Assembly: GCA_963770155.1 (NCBI GenBank)
Contig: CAVYOE010000001.1
Coordinates: 620,001 to 684,000 of the forward strand
From: CAVYOE01 sp963770155
GTDB taxonomy: Bacteria; Actinomycetota; Thermoleophilia; Solirubrobacterales; 70-9
DNA length: 64,000 nucleotides
Reading direction: 5' to 3'
The stretch's first letter is position 1, and the number at the start of each line of letters is the position of its first letter. Positions 43,953 to 51,114 of the stretch are shown piece after piece. The notes under the pieces were generated by a model, which did not search any database, was not told the origin of the DNA, and saw only the letters and a program-made list of their open reading frames with translations. Both the position numbers and the translations under genes were made by a program.

Positions 43953-44900
43953 TCATGGAAAGAACGGGAGCGACATGTAGCGCTCGCCGCTGTCGGGGAC
44001 GATCACGGCGACCTTCTTGCCGCCGAGGTCGGCGCGGCCGGCGACATCGAGCGCCGCGTGGATCGCGGCACCGGCCGAGATCCCGACCAGCAGCCCCTCA
44101 TTGCGGGCGGCGTGGCGCGCGGTGTCCAGAGCATCCTCGTCCGTGACCGCGATGACCTCGTCGATCACGGTGCGGTCGAGGACTTCCGGGACGAAGCCGG
44201 CACCGATCCCCTGGATCTTGTGGGCGCCGGGCAGCTTGCCCGATAGAACCGCGGAGGAGGCCGGCTCGACCGCCACGATCAGACACTCCGGCCGGCGCTC
44301 CTTCAGGACCTGCCCGACGCCGGTGATCGTGCCGCCGGTGCCGACGCCGCAAACAAAGGCGTCGATCTCGCCGTCGAGGTCCTCCCACAGCTCCTCGGCC
44401 GTGGTGTGCCGGTGGATGCTCGGGTTGGCGGGGTTGGAGAACTGCTGGGGCATAAACCCGTCGTGCTTGCTCACCAGTTCGGTGGCTAGGTCCACGGCCT
44501 CGCCCATGCCTCCCATCGAAGGTGTCTCGTGGACCTCGGCGCCGTAGGCACGCAGCAGGGCCGCCCGCTCCCGGGTCATCCCTTCCGGCAGGGTGAGGAT
44601 GAGGCGGTAGCCGCGGGCAGCGCAGACGAGCGCCAGGGCGATCCCGGTGTTGCCGGACGTCGGCTCGACGATCACCGAGGAGCCACGTTCGATCTTTCCC
44701 GCCTCCTCGGCCGCGTCGATCATCGCGACCCCGATCCGGTCCTTGACCGAGCCGCCGGGGTTGAAGTACTCCAGCTTGGCGAGAATCTCCGCGCCGCGAT
44801 CCTCGCCGAGCCGGTTCAGCTTGACAACCGGGGTCCGGCCGACGACCGATGCCGCCTCGTCACCGACGCGTGCGGATCCGCTTTTCTGCGCCGATTCCAC
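43953..44900 (-). CDS. cysK: cysteine synthase (O-acetylserine sulfhydrylase)
   Basis: CysK is a PLP enzyme that makes cysteine from O-acetylserine and sulfide. The 315-residue protein has the PLP lysine in NPGGSVKDRIG (about residue 45), the substrate loop EPTSGNTGIALA (about 73), the cofactor-phosphate loop GVGTGGTITGVGQ (about 182) and GISAGAAIHAAL (about 270). GTG 44900 is chosen because TACCTT lies 6 bases upstream and the family N-terminus begins there; GTG 44939 would add 13 residues. Operon with cysE. Confidence 0.95.
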   Translation of the reverse strand: MESAQKSGSARVGDEAASVVGRTPVVKLNRLGEDRGAEILAKLEYFNPGGSVKDRIGVAMIDAAEEAGKIERGSSVIVEPTSGNTGIALALVCAARGYRLILTLPEGMTRERAALLRAYGAEVHETPSMGGMGEAVDLATELVSKHDGFMPQQFSNPANPSIHRHTTAEELWEDLDGEIDAFVCGVGTGGTITGVGQVLKERRPECLIVAVEPASSAVLSGKLPGAHKIQGIGAGFVPEVLDRTVIDEVIAVTDEDALDTARHAARNEGLLVGISAGAAIHAALDVAGRADLGGKKVAVIVPDSGERYMSLPFFP

Positions 44901-44906
44901 CGGCCC

Positions 44907-44912
44907 AAGGTA
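44907..44912 (-). promoter_or_regulatory. -10 box of cysK
   Basis: TACCTT on the minus strand, 6 bases before GTG 44900. The complementary strand reads TAGCCT at 44911-44916, a possible divergent -10 for the lipoprotein at 44952. Confidence 0.5.
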
Positions 44913-44951
44913 GCCTGCCGCTGCCCCTCCCGCCGCCACGGCTCTCCCAGG

Positions 44952-45548
44952 ATGAACCCCCTACGACGTCGCTCAGCAGCCGCTCTCGCCTGCCTGGCCT
45001 CCGTCGCCATCGGCGCGTGCGTCGGCGGTGACGACGGCTCCAGTGACGAGGACGAGATCCGCGAGGTGATCGAGCGTGCTTTCGCCACCCGGGACCCCGC
45101 CAATTGCGGCGAGGTGACTACCGACGCTTTCCTCGAGAAGTTCTACGACGGGTCGGTGCAGGCTTGCCGCATGGATGTCGAACGCGGCCAGGTCGCCGAG
45201 TCGGTCGAGGTAGAGACGATCGAGATCGACGGCGATGAGGCGAGCGCCGATGCCACTCCTGCCGGGGGCGACAGCTCCGGCCAGACGCTCGCCGTCCGTC
45301 TGGTGAAGGACGGCGATGAATGGCTGATCGACGACGCGATCTTCGGCGCCGATCAGGTCGCCGAGCTCTTCTTCCGCGGCGTCCGCGAGGACGCCCTCGG
45401 CCGCGGGCTGGACCGGAAGGCGGCCGACTGCATCGTGCGCTCGTTGCGCAGGACGGTGACCCCCCAGGAACTCGACGCGCTCCGCTCCGGCGAGCGTCCC
45501 GCCGGCCTCGCGCAGAAGGCCGAGGTCGCCGGCCGGATTTGTCGGTAG
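44952..45548 (+). CDS. lipoprotein, paralogue of the one at 42402
   Basis: A 198-residue secreted lipoprotein with lipobox IGAC (Cys23). It aligns with the lipoprotein at 42402: FATRDPANCGEVTTDAF against ATTQDPANCTEVQTENF, and VAESVEVETIEIDGDEASA against VAESVEVSEIEVDGDTATA. The acidic low-complexity tail of the other copy is absent. It is transcribed divergently from cysK. Function is unknown; the fold looks like a SnoaL/DUF4878-type extracellular sensor or carrier domain. Confidence 0.85.
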   Translation: MNPLRRRSAAALACLASVAIGACVGGDDGSSDEDEIREVIERAFATRDPANCGEVTTDAFLEKFYDGSVQACRMDVERGQVAESVEVETIEIDGDEASADATPAGGDSSGQTLAVRLVKDGDEWLIDDAIFGADQVAELFFRGVREDALGRGLDRKAADCIVRSLRRTVTPQELDALRSGERPAGLAQKAEVAGRICR

Positions 45549-45588
45549 GCCATCTGACGATCCTCCGGCAAGACGGGAGCCGATCGGC

Positions 45589-45594
45589 TAGCTT
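45589..45594 (+). promoter_or_regulatory. -10 box of the CSLREA-type gene
   Basis: TAGCTT, 7 bases before ATG 45602. That ATG is out of frame with the gene unless one T is removed from a T6 tract at 45626-45631. Confidence 0.45.
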
Positions 45595-45608
45595 CCAGGC
45601 CATGGCAG

Positions 45609-46937
45609 GTGCCCGGCTCGTGCTGTTTTTTGGCTGCGCTGATGGCGGCGATGGCCCTCTGTGCCGTTCCCGCCGCCGCGGCAACCATCAACCCGGTCGT
45701 CAACGACGCGGACGACACGGCCGACACGACGCTGAACGGGATCTGTGACGCGGATGGCGGGGATCAGTGCACCCTGCGGGCCGCGATTCTCGAGGCCAAC
45801 GCCAACGTCCCCAACGTCGGCCAGACGCACACGATCAGCTTCTCGCTCGGCTTCGGAACCGCGCTCACCCCGGCGACCGCGTACGCATCGCTCAATCAGC
45901 CCGTGTCGATCAACGGCTGCTCCGCAGACCCCGCGGCGACTGAGCCCTGCATCACCCTCACGGGTACCGGGGGGTTCAACGGCCTGACCCTGAACAGTGC
46001 CCCGGGGATTGCGATACGGGGCCTTGCGTTTGGAAACTTCAACGCCGGACTCCTGACTACCGAGAACAATTCCGGTGCGATCATCCAGAACAACTACTTC
46101 GGGATCGATCTCGCAGGAGGCACGAGCCCCAATGCCGTAGGCGTCGGTCTGATCGGGGACGGCGCCACCCTCGGCGGCGATGCAGCCAATCAGGACAACA
46201 TCATCTCCGGCAACACCCAGGACGGAATCCGTCTGGCAGGGGACAACAACCTGGTGCAGGGGAACCTGATCGGCACCACACCGGCCTCGACGCCGCTACC
46301 CAATGGCGACGACGGGATTGACATCGTCAACGAGGTGGCCGAGGTGCCCTCGGGGAACTTGATCGGAACGGACGGCGCCGGCCAGAACGAGATCTCTTTC
46401 AACGGTGACAGCGGCATCGCGATCGCGGGCGCCGGTACCGTTGGCAACCAGGTCCTGCGCAACTTCGGCCGCGGCAACGGGAACCTGTTCATCGACCTCG
46501 GCGACGACGGGGCGGGCAACTTCCCGGCCGGGCCCAACGGCGGCATCCAGGCGCCCCTGATCGCATCGGCCACCACCGCGTCGGCCACAGGAACTGGCTT
46601 ACCCGGCGCCCGTGTGCGGCTGTTCACCCGTCCGGATGCGCTCCTGGGCGGCATCAGTGGCTTCGCCGGCGAAGCCGTCGCCGACGCAAGCGGCAACTGG
46701 GTTGCCACGCTCTCCGGGGTTTCCGCTGGAGCGATTGTCGCGGCGACACAGACGACGACACCGCTCGGCACCTCGGAGCTCTCGGCGAACGCCATCGCCA
46801 CCGCCCTCCCCACCCCCGCGCCACCCGCCACTCCGGCAAAGAAGAAGTGCAGGAAGGGCTTCCGCCTGAAGAAGGTGAGGACGAAGTCGGGCAAGAAAAA
46901 GAAACGCTGCGTACGCAAGAAGCGCAGGCGTAGCTAG
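45609..46937 (+). CDS. secreted CSLREA-type beta-helix protein with basic Cys-paired tail
   Basis: A 442-residue exported protein. After a signal peptide comes a CSLREA-like start (DADGGDQCTLRAAILEANAN, residues about 38-57), then a parallel beta-helix with PbH1-like repeats (NLVQGNLIGTTPAST, GNLIGTDGAGQNEIS), then a beta domain. The last ~32 residues are very basic with two Cys (KKKCRKGFRLKK...KKKKRCVRKKRRRS). GTG 45609 is the first in-frame start but gives an odd N-terminus (MPGSCCF). With one T less at 45626-45631, ATG 45602 would give MAGARLVLFLAALMAAMAL, a cleaner signal. The protein probably stays at the cell surface. Confidence 0.85.
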   Translation: MPGSCCFLAALMAAMALCAVPAAAATINPVVNDADDTADTTLNGICDADGGDQCTLRAAILEANANVPNVGQTHTISFSLGFGTALTPATAYASLNQPVSINGCSADPAATEPCITLTGTGGFNGLTLNSAPGIAIRGLAFGNFNAGLLTTENNSGAIIQNNYFGIDLAGGTSPNAVGVGLIGDGATLGGDAANQDNIISGNTQDGIRLAGDNNLVQGNLIGTTPASTPLPNGDDGIDIVNEVAEVPSGNLIGTDGAGQNEISFNGDSGIAIAGAGTVGNQVLRNFGRGNGNLFIDLGDDGAGNFPAGPNGGIQAPLIASATTASATGTGLPGARVRLFTRPDALLGGISGFAGEAVADASGNWVATLSGVSAGAIVAATQTTTPLGTSELSANAIATALPTPAPPATPAKKKCRKGFRLKKVRTKSGKKKKRCVRKKRRRS

Positions 46938-46946
46938 GCGGCTACG
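46929..46946. terminator. hairpin spanning two convergent stop codons
   Basis: CGTAGC-TAGGCG-GCTACG, a 6-bp stem, contains the TAG stop of the CSLREA-type gene and the TAG stop of the lipoprotein on the other strand. A shared bidirectional terminator is possible; no U-tract. Confidence 0.4.
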
Positions 46947-47256
46947 GAGCGGCGTTCTCGAGGCGTCGCTGGTTGCGCTCGGCGTCCTTTGCGATCCGCT
47001 TCCCCTGGCCGGCGGCGCCCTTGAAGAATTCCTTCGTCGCTCCGGGATCCACTCCGTCGCGCCTTGACTTTTCGAGTAGTCGCCTGCCCCGCCTCTGGAG
47101 CTGCCTGTTCGTCTTCAGGGCATCCTTCCGGATCTCTTCCCTCTCCTCGAGCGCGTCAGCGGCCTCCTTGGCGGCGTCGAGGTCGTCAGTGCTGCATCCG
47201 GCCAATGCGAGGGCGACTGTGGCGGCGAGGGACGCGGTTCCCCTTTCCCAGCTCAT
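46942..47256 (-). CDS. small charged lipoprotein
   Basis: A 104-residue lipoprotein with signal and lipobox LAGC (Cys21). The mature part is predicted to be a single long charged helix (AAKEAADALEEREEIRKDALKTNRQLQRRGRRLLEKS), possibly a coiled coil. I recognise no family. ATG 47256 is 6 bases after a TACGAT -10 box. It converges on the CSLREA-type gene with a 4-base gap. Confidence 0.75.
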   Translation of the reverse strand: MSWERGTASLAATVALALAGCSTDDLDAAKEAADALEEREEIRKDALKTNRQLQRRGRRLLEKSRRDGVDPGATKEFFKGAAGQGKRIAKDAERNQRRLENAAP

Positions 47257-47262
47257 CCGCCG

Positions 47263-47268
47263 ATCGTA
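47263..47268 (-). promoter_or_regulatory. -10 box of the small lipoprotein gene
   Basis: TACGAT on the minus strand, 6 bases before ATG 47256. Confidence 0.5.
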
Positions 47269-47294
47269 TCCGGGCGCCTAAAGCCCAGGAGGTT

Positions 47295-47735
47295 TCAGCT
47301 GAGCGGCTCGGCCAACCCGATGATGATGCTCTCAGGGCCCCGCACGAAGCAGAGCCGGTATTGGTCCTCGTACTGCGCGATCTCGCCGATGAGTTCAGCT
47401 CCGTGGCTGCGCAGGCGGGAAACGACGTCGTCGATGTCGTCGACGGCGAACATGATGCGACGTATGCCCAGCGTGTTCGCCGGCGCGCTTTCCGGCTCGG
47501 CCCTGACGGCCGGCGGCCTGTGGAACCTCGATAGCTCGACTCGGCCGTGGCCGTCCGGAGTCCGCATCATGGCGATGTCGGTACGGACGTCGTCGAGCCC
47601 GACGGTCTGGTCCACCCAGGGCCCCTCGACCGTCATCTCCCCTTCCAGCTCCATACCGAGCTCGGCGAAGAACGCCTTGGCAGCCTCGAGGTCGTCGACA
47701 ACGATGAGAACGTTGTCCATCCGCTGAATCGCCAT
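47295..47735 (-). CDS. VOC (glyoxalase/bleomycin-resistance) family protein
   Basis: A 146-residue protein with two beta-alpha-beta-beta-beta modules: MDNVLIVVDDLEAAKAFFAELGMELEG (residues about 6-32) and GIRRIMFAVDDIDDVVSRLRSHGAEL (about 89-114). Glu and His near the strand ends could bind a divalent metal. Members range from glyoxalases to antibiotic-binding proteins; no substrate can be assigned. ATG 47735 lies 9 bases after TATGCT. Confidence 0.88.
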   Translation of the reverse strand: MAIQRMDNVLIVVDDLEAAKAFFAELGMELEGEMTVEGPWVDQTVGLDDVRTDIAMMRTPDGHGRVELSRFHRPPAVRAEPESAPANTLGIRRIMFAVDDIDDVVSRLRSHGAELIGEIAQYEDQYRLCFVRGPESIIIGLAEPLS

Positions 47736-47744
47736 AGCTCCGGG

Positions 47745-47750
47745 AGCATA
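47745..47750 (-). promoter_or_regulatory. -10 box of the VOC gene
   Basis: TATGCT on the minus strand, 9 bases before ATG 47735. Confidence 0.5.
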
Positions 47751-47802
47751 GGGTCGGACGTCGCTCCGCCAGCGGGTCGCGGCTCCCCTTCTAGGCCTCC
47801 CT

Positions 47803-48201
47803 TTAGATGTAGTACATCCGCGGGCCGGCCTCGTCGGCTTGGCGGGCGGCGACTTCGGCGATCGTCGTTTCGCGGAAGATCCCTCGGAGGGCCTCCACCC
47901 CTTCGGCCCAGATCCCGCCGGCCTCCTTTGCTTCCTCTCCGATCACGCCGTCCAGCGCCTGGACGATCTCGAGCACCGTGATCTCCTCGGCGGGACGGGC
48001 GAGCTGGTACCCGCCCTTGGCGCCGCGTTGGCTGGTCAGGAGTCCCGCGCGGCGCAGGGTCGAAAACAGCTGCTCGAGAAACTGGACCGGCATGCCTCGT
48101 GACTCAGCGATCTGGCTGATCGGGATCGGCCCGGGCCCAGACCGGGAGAGCTCAGCCAGCGCCACGACCGCATAGCGCGACTTCGAAGTGATCGAGATCA
48201 C
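47803..48201 (-). CDS. Rrf2 family transcriptional regulator lacking Fe-S cysteines
   Basis: A 132-residue winged-helix regulator. The DNA-binding part includes SRYAVVALAELS, ISQIAESRGMPVQFLEQLFSTLRRAGLLTSQRGAKGGYQLARP (the Rrf2 wing, residues about 27-70). There are no cysteines at all, so it cannot carry the Fe-S cluster of IscR/NsrR types. It is closer to the CymR type, which controls cysteine metabolism with CysK. cysE-cysK lie about 3 kb away; any link is inference. GTG 48201 is chosen; it starts 25 bases from the divergent VanZ gene. Confidence 0.9.
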   Translation of the reverse strand: MISITSKSRYAVVALAELSRSGPGPIPISQIAESRGMPVQFLEQLFSTLRRAGLLTSQRGAKGGYQLARPAEEITVLEIVQALDGVIGEEAKEAGGIWAEGVEALRGIFRETTIAEVAARQADEAGPRMYYI

Positions 48202-48226
48202 GCCGACCTTGTACCACTAAGGGCCG

Positions 48227-48610
48227 ATGCGTCCCACAAGGTTGCTGCCGCCCCTCGCGTTGATGGCTCTGATCTTCGTCCTCTCGGCCCAGTCCGACCT
48301 CGACAGCGGGCTCGGGATCTGGGACCTGGTCGCGCGGAAGATCGGGCACATGGTCACCTTCGGCGCCCTCTGCTGGCTCTGGCTGCGGGGATTGCGCGGC
48401 GCGGTCGCTCGCCCGCTGCTGTGGGCGGCCGCGATCTCGTTCCTGTACGCAGTCTCCGACGAGTACCACCAGAGCAGGGTGGAAGGCCGGCACGGGACCC
48501 CGGTCGATGTTGCGATCGACGCCGTCGGGATTGCGATCGCATCCATCTGGGCCATTCAATCGGGCCCTTTCCCGGCGGCGGCGGACGCGAAGCGGAGCAG
48601 CCGCCGGTGA
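48227..48610 (+). CDS. VanZ-like membrane protein
   Basis: A 127-residue protein with the VanZ pattern: FVLSAQSDL (residue about 17), RKIGHMVTFGALCWLWLRG (about 37-55) and LYAVSDEYHQSRVEGRHGTPVDVAIDAVG (about 73-101). About four membrane segments. VanZ-like proteins influence cell-envelope properties and sometimes glycopeptide tolerance, but the biochemical role is unclear. Divergent from the Rrf2 gene and convergent with the HDOD-LuxR gene, 3 bases apart. Confidence 0.88.
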   Translation: MRPTRLLPPLALMALIFVLSAQSDLDSGLGIWDLVARKIGHMVTFGALCWLWLRGLRGAVARPLLWAAAISFLYAVSDEYHQSRVEGRHGTPVDVAIDAVGIAIASIWAIQSGPFPAAADAKRSSRR

Positions 48611-48613
48611 TGC

Positions 48614-49669
48614 CTAGAGCCAGCCGTGCTCTGTCGCCATGAGCACAGCCTGGGCACGATCCAGTGCGCCGAGCTTGCCGTAGACGTTGTGCAGATGGCT
48701 GCGGACGGTGCTCGCGGAAAGGTCGAGCTCGTAGGCGATCTGCTTGTAGACCTTGCCCTCGGAGAGGCCGCGGAGCACTTCGAGCTCCCGCGCGGAGAGT
48801 GGGCAGGGAGCACTGGCGCGGCGGCGTCGCTTTGCGCCGCGGGGCAGTTCGTAGATCACCTCGCGAAGGGCGTCGTCCTCGATCCCGGCCGTCGCGGCGA
48901 CCTTGCGAAGCGCCTCTTCGTTCAGCGGGAAGCCGTCGGTATGGGCGGCAAGCATGTCGGCGAGCCGGACAATCGTCCCGATGCCGTGGTCTTCGTCTGA
49001 ATGGTGCCGCTCGATCGCGGCCGCAATTTCGTTCGAGAGCTGCCAGCGCCGGGCCAGGACACCGCCGACCAGCGCGTGGTCGATGCCGAGCTCGCGACGT
49101 TCCTCGGCGATCCGCTCCTCGGGCGAGCCGAGCCTGCGGTCAAACCGCTCGGCGTAGCCGGCGTGCAGCCTGGCGAGAACGAGCCGGCCGCTGTCGTGCA
49201 GGAGCGCGGCAAGCGCGATCGCGTCGCGATTGCCGCTGCCCGTCGTCTCCGCAATCGCATCGGCGGCGCGCTGGACAGTGAGCGAATGAAGCCGGAAGCG
49301 CTCGGCGTCGACGGCGGCCGCCTTGCCGTGATCGAGAAGCTGGTAGGTGCGTGCACCCCGTGCCGCGGCCTCCAGATGGGCTGGACCGAGGAGCTCGACT
49401 GCCTCAAGAGTGCTGGAGAACTGCTCCTTGCCCGGGCCGAGCGAGGCTGCGTGCAAGACCGCGATCGCCAGGCCGACATCTGACTCCACCGTCTCAGCCA
49501 GATCGGAAGAGGGAGCACCGCGGCCGACCAGGTCCAGGAGCCGGTCCCGCGCGGTGTCGAGCGCCGGAAACTGCTCGACTTGCTCGAGTGCTGCGGCGAG
49601 GACCCTCCCGCGGCCGCCGCGCTTGGGGGATGTGCGCGCACGGCCTGCTGTGCTGGTAGCCGAGGCCAT
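48614..49669 (-). CDS. HDOD domain protein fused to a LuxR-type DNA-binding domain
   Basis: A 351-residue regulator. Residues about 25-230 are an HDOD domain (FPALDTARDRLLDLVG; AIALAALLHDSGRLVLARLH; LGIDHALVGGVLARRWQLSNEIAAAIERHH), a metal-poor relative of HD phosphohydrolases used as a signalling module. Residues about 285-345 are a LuxR/FixJ helix-turn-helix (PLSARELEVLRGLSEGKVYKQIAYELDLSASTVRSHLHNVYGKL). Input signal unknown. ATG 49669 follows GGGGAG; the longer frame to 49780 overlaps gltX. Confidence 0.88.
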   Translation of the reverse strand: MASATSTAGRARTSPKRGGRGRVLAAALEQVEQFPALDTARDRLLDLVGRGAPSSDLAETVESDVGLAIAVLHAASLGPGKEQFSSTLEAVELLGPAHLEAAARGARTYQLLDHGKAAAVDAERFRLHSLTVQRAADAIAETTGSGNRDAIALAALLHDSGRLVLARLHAGYAERFDRRLGSPEERIAEERRELGIDHALVGGVLARRWQLSNEIAAAIERHHSDEDHGIGTIVRLADMLAAHTDGFPLNEEALRKVAATAGIEDDALREVIYELPRGAKRRRRASAPCPLSARELEVLRGLSEGKVYKQIAYELDLSASTVRSHLHNVYGKLGALDRAQAVLMATEHGWL

Positions 49670-49724
49670 GTTCTCCCCATCGGCAGAACTGGCCGAATGG
49701 TTTAGTACCGAGTTTCTGCGCGAC

Positions 49725-51071
49725 CTATTCGCTCTCGAGCCGGGCCAGGGCCCGCTCGATCCGCTCCAGCGAGCGCTCACGGCCGAGCACCGCCAGTGAC
49801 TCGAAGATCCCCGGCGATACCGAGCTGCCGGTGATCGCCACCCGGATCGGCTGGAAGACCTTGCCGGGCTTCGCTGAGTTCGCCGCCACGACCGCGTTCA
49901 GCGCCGTCTCGATCTGCTCGACCTCGAACGAGTCGACTCGGCGCAGGGCTTCGAGCGATGCGCCGAGCAGCGGGCCGGCGCCGTCCTTCATCACCTTGCG
50001 CCAGGCCTTCTCGTCGTCGGCGGGCTCCTCGAACAAGAAGGCGATCAGCGGCCAAACCTCCGTCAGCGTCTGGGCTTTCTCCTGGGCGATCGCGCACGCG
50101 GCGCGCAGGCGCTCGTCAGGCTCACGCCCGAGGTGGTCCGCGACGACGCGTGTGTACTCGTCGAGCGGCATTTCACGCATGAAGCGCCCGTTGATCCAGC
50201 GCAGTTTCTGCTCGTCGAAGATCGCCGACGATTTCCCGACCTGACCGAGATCGAACCGCTCGACCAGTTCCTCGGTCGACATCAGCGTGGTGTCGTCATC
50301 GGTCCCCCAGCCCAGCAGGGCGATGTAGTTGCGAATGGCTGCCGGCAGATAGCCCGCCTCGCGCAACTCGCCGACCGACGCTGCTCCATGGCGCTTGGAG
50401 AGCTTCTTGCCGTCGGGCCCATGGAGCAGCGGCAGGTGGGCGTAGCGCGGGGGCTCGGCGCCGAGGGCGGAGATCGCCAGCAGCTGCTTCGGGGTGTTGG
50501 AGAGATGGTCGTCGCCGCGAATCACGTGGGTGATTCCCATCTCGAGGTCGTCGACCGCGACCGCAAAGTTGTAGAGGACCGAACCGTCGGCGCGGGCAAT
50601 CACCGGATCGTCGAGGACCCGATTCTCGAACGCGACCGGGCCCCGGATCTCGTCCTGGACAACGGTGGCTCCTTCGTCGGGTACCCGCAGACGGACCGCC
50701 CCCTCCCCTTCCGCCGGGGTGCCGCGGTAGCCGGCACCGCCGTGCTCCTTCTTCCAGGCCGCCACGTCCTCGGAGGTGGCGGTGTCGTGGTACGCGGCGC
50801 CCGAACCGAGCAGCTCGGTCAGCCGCTCGGCGTGGCGATCGGCTCTCCCGGCCTGGCTCACGGGCCCCTCGTCCCAGTCGAGCTCGAGCCAGCGAAGGGA
50901 TTCGAGGATCTGCTCGACGTTCTCCGGAGTGGAGCGCTCCCGGTCGGTGTCCTCGATCCTCAGAACGAGCTCGGCCTCGTTTCCACGGGCAAAGAGCCAG
51001 TTGAAGAGCGCCGTGCGGGCTCCGCCGATGTGGAGGACGCCGGTCGGAGAGGGCGCGAAGCGGACGCGCAC
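49725..51071 (-). CDS. gltX: glutamyl-tRNA synthetase
   Basis: GluRS charges tRNA(Glu) and, in organisms with GatCAB, also tRNA(Gln). The 448-residue protein has the class I HIGH-type motif in RFAPSPTGVLHIGGARTALF (residues 4-23), RIEDTDRERS (about 40), and KMSKS-type KLSKRHGA (about 225). Start GTG 51071 begins right at the conserved N-terminus. An in-frame GTG at 51113 would add 14 residues and place the start one base from that of nfo. Confidence 0.93.
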   Translation of the reverse strand: MRVRFAPSPTGVLHIGGARTALFNWLFARGNEAELVLRIEDTDRERSTPENVEQILESLRWLELDWDEGPVSQAGRADRHAERLTELLGSGAAYHDTATSEDVAAWKKEHGGAGYRGTPAEGEGAVRLRVPDEGATVVQDEIRGPVAFENRVLDDPVIARADGSVLYNFAVAVDDLEMGITHVIRGDDHLSNTPKQLLAISALGAEPPRYAHLPLLHGPDGKKLSKRHGAASVGELREAGYLPAAIRNYIALLGWGTDDDTTLMSTEELVERFDLGQVGKSSAIFDEQKLRWINGRFMREMPLDEYTRVVADHLGREPDERLRAACAIAQEKAQTLTEVWPLIAFLFEEPADDEKAWRKVMKDGAGPLLGASLEALRRVDSFEVEQIETALNAVVAANSAKPGKVFQPIRVAITGSSVSPGIFESLAVLGRERSLERIERALARLESE

Positions 51072-51114
51072 GCGGGTTTGATCCGCCCCGGATTTGTTAA
51101 TGCTGGCGCTCACA

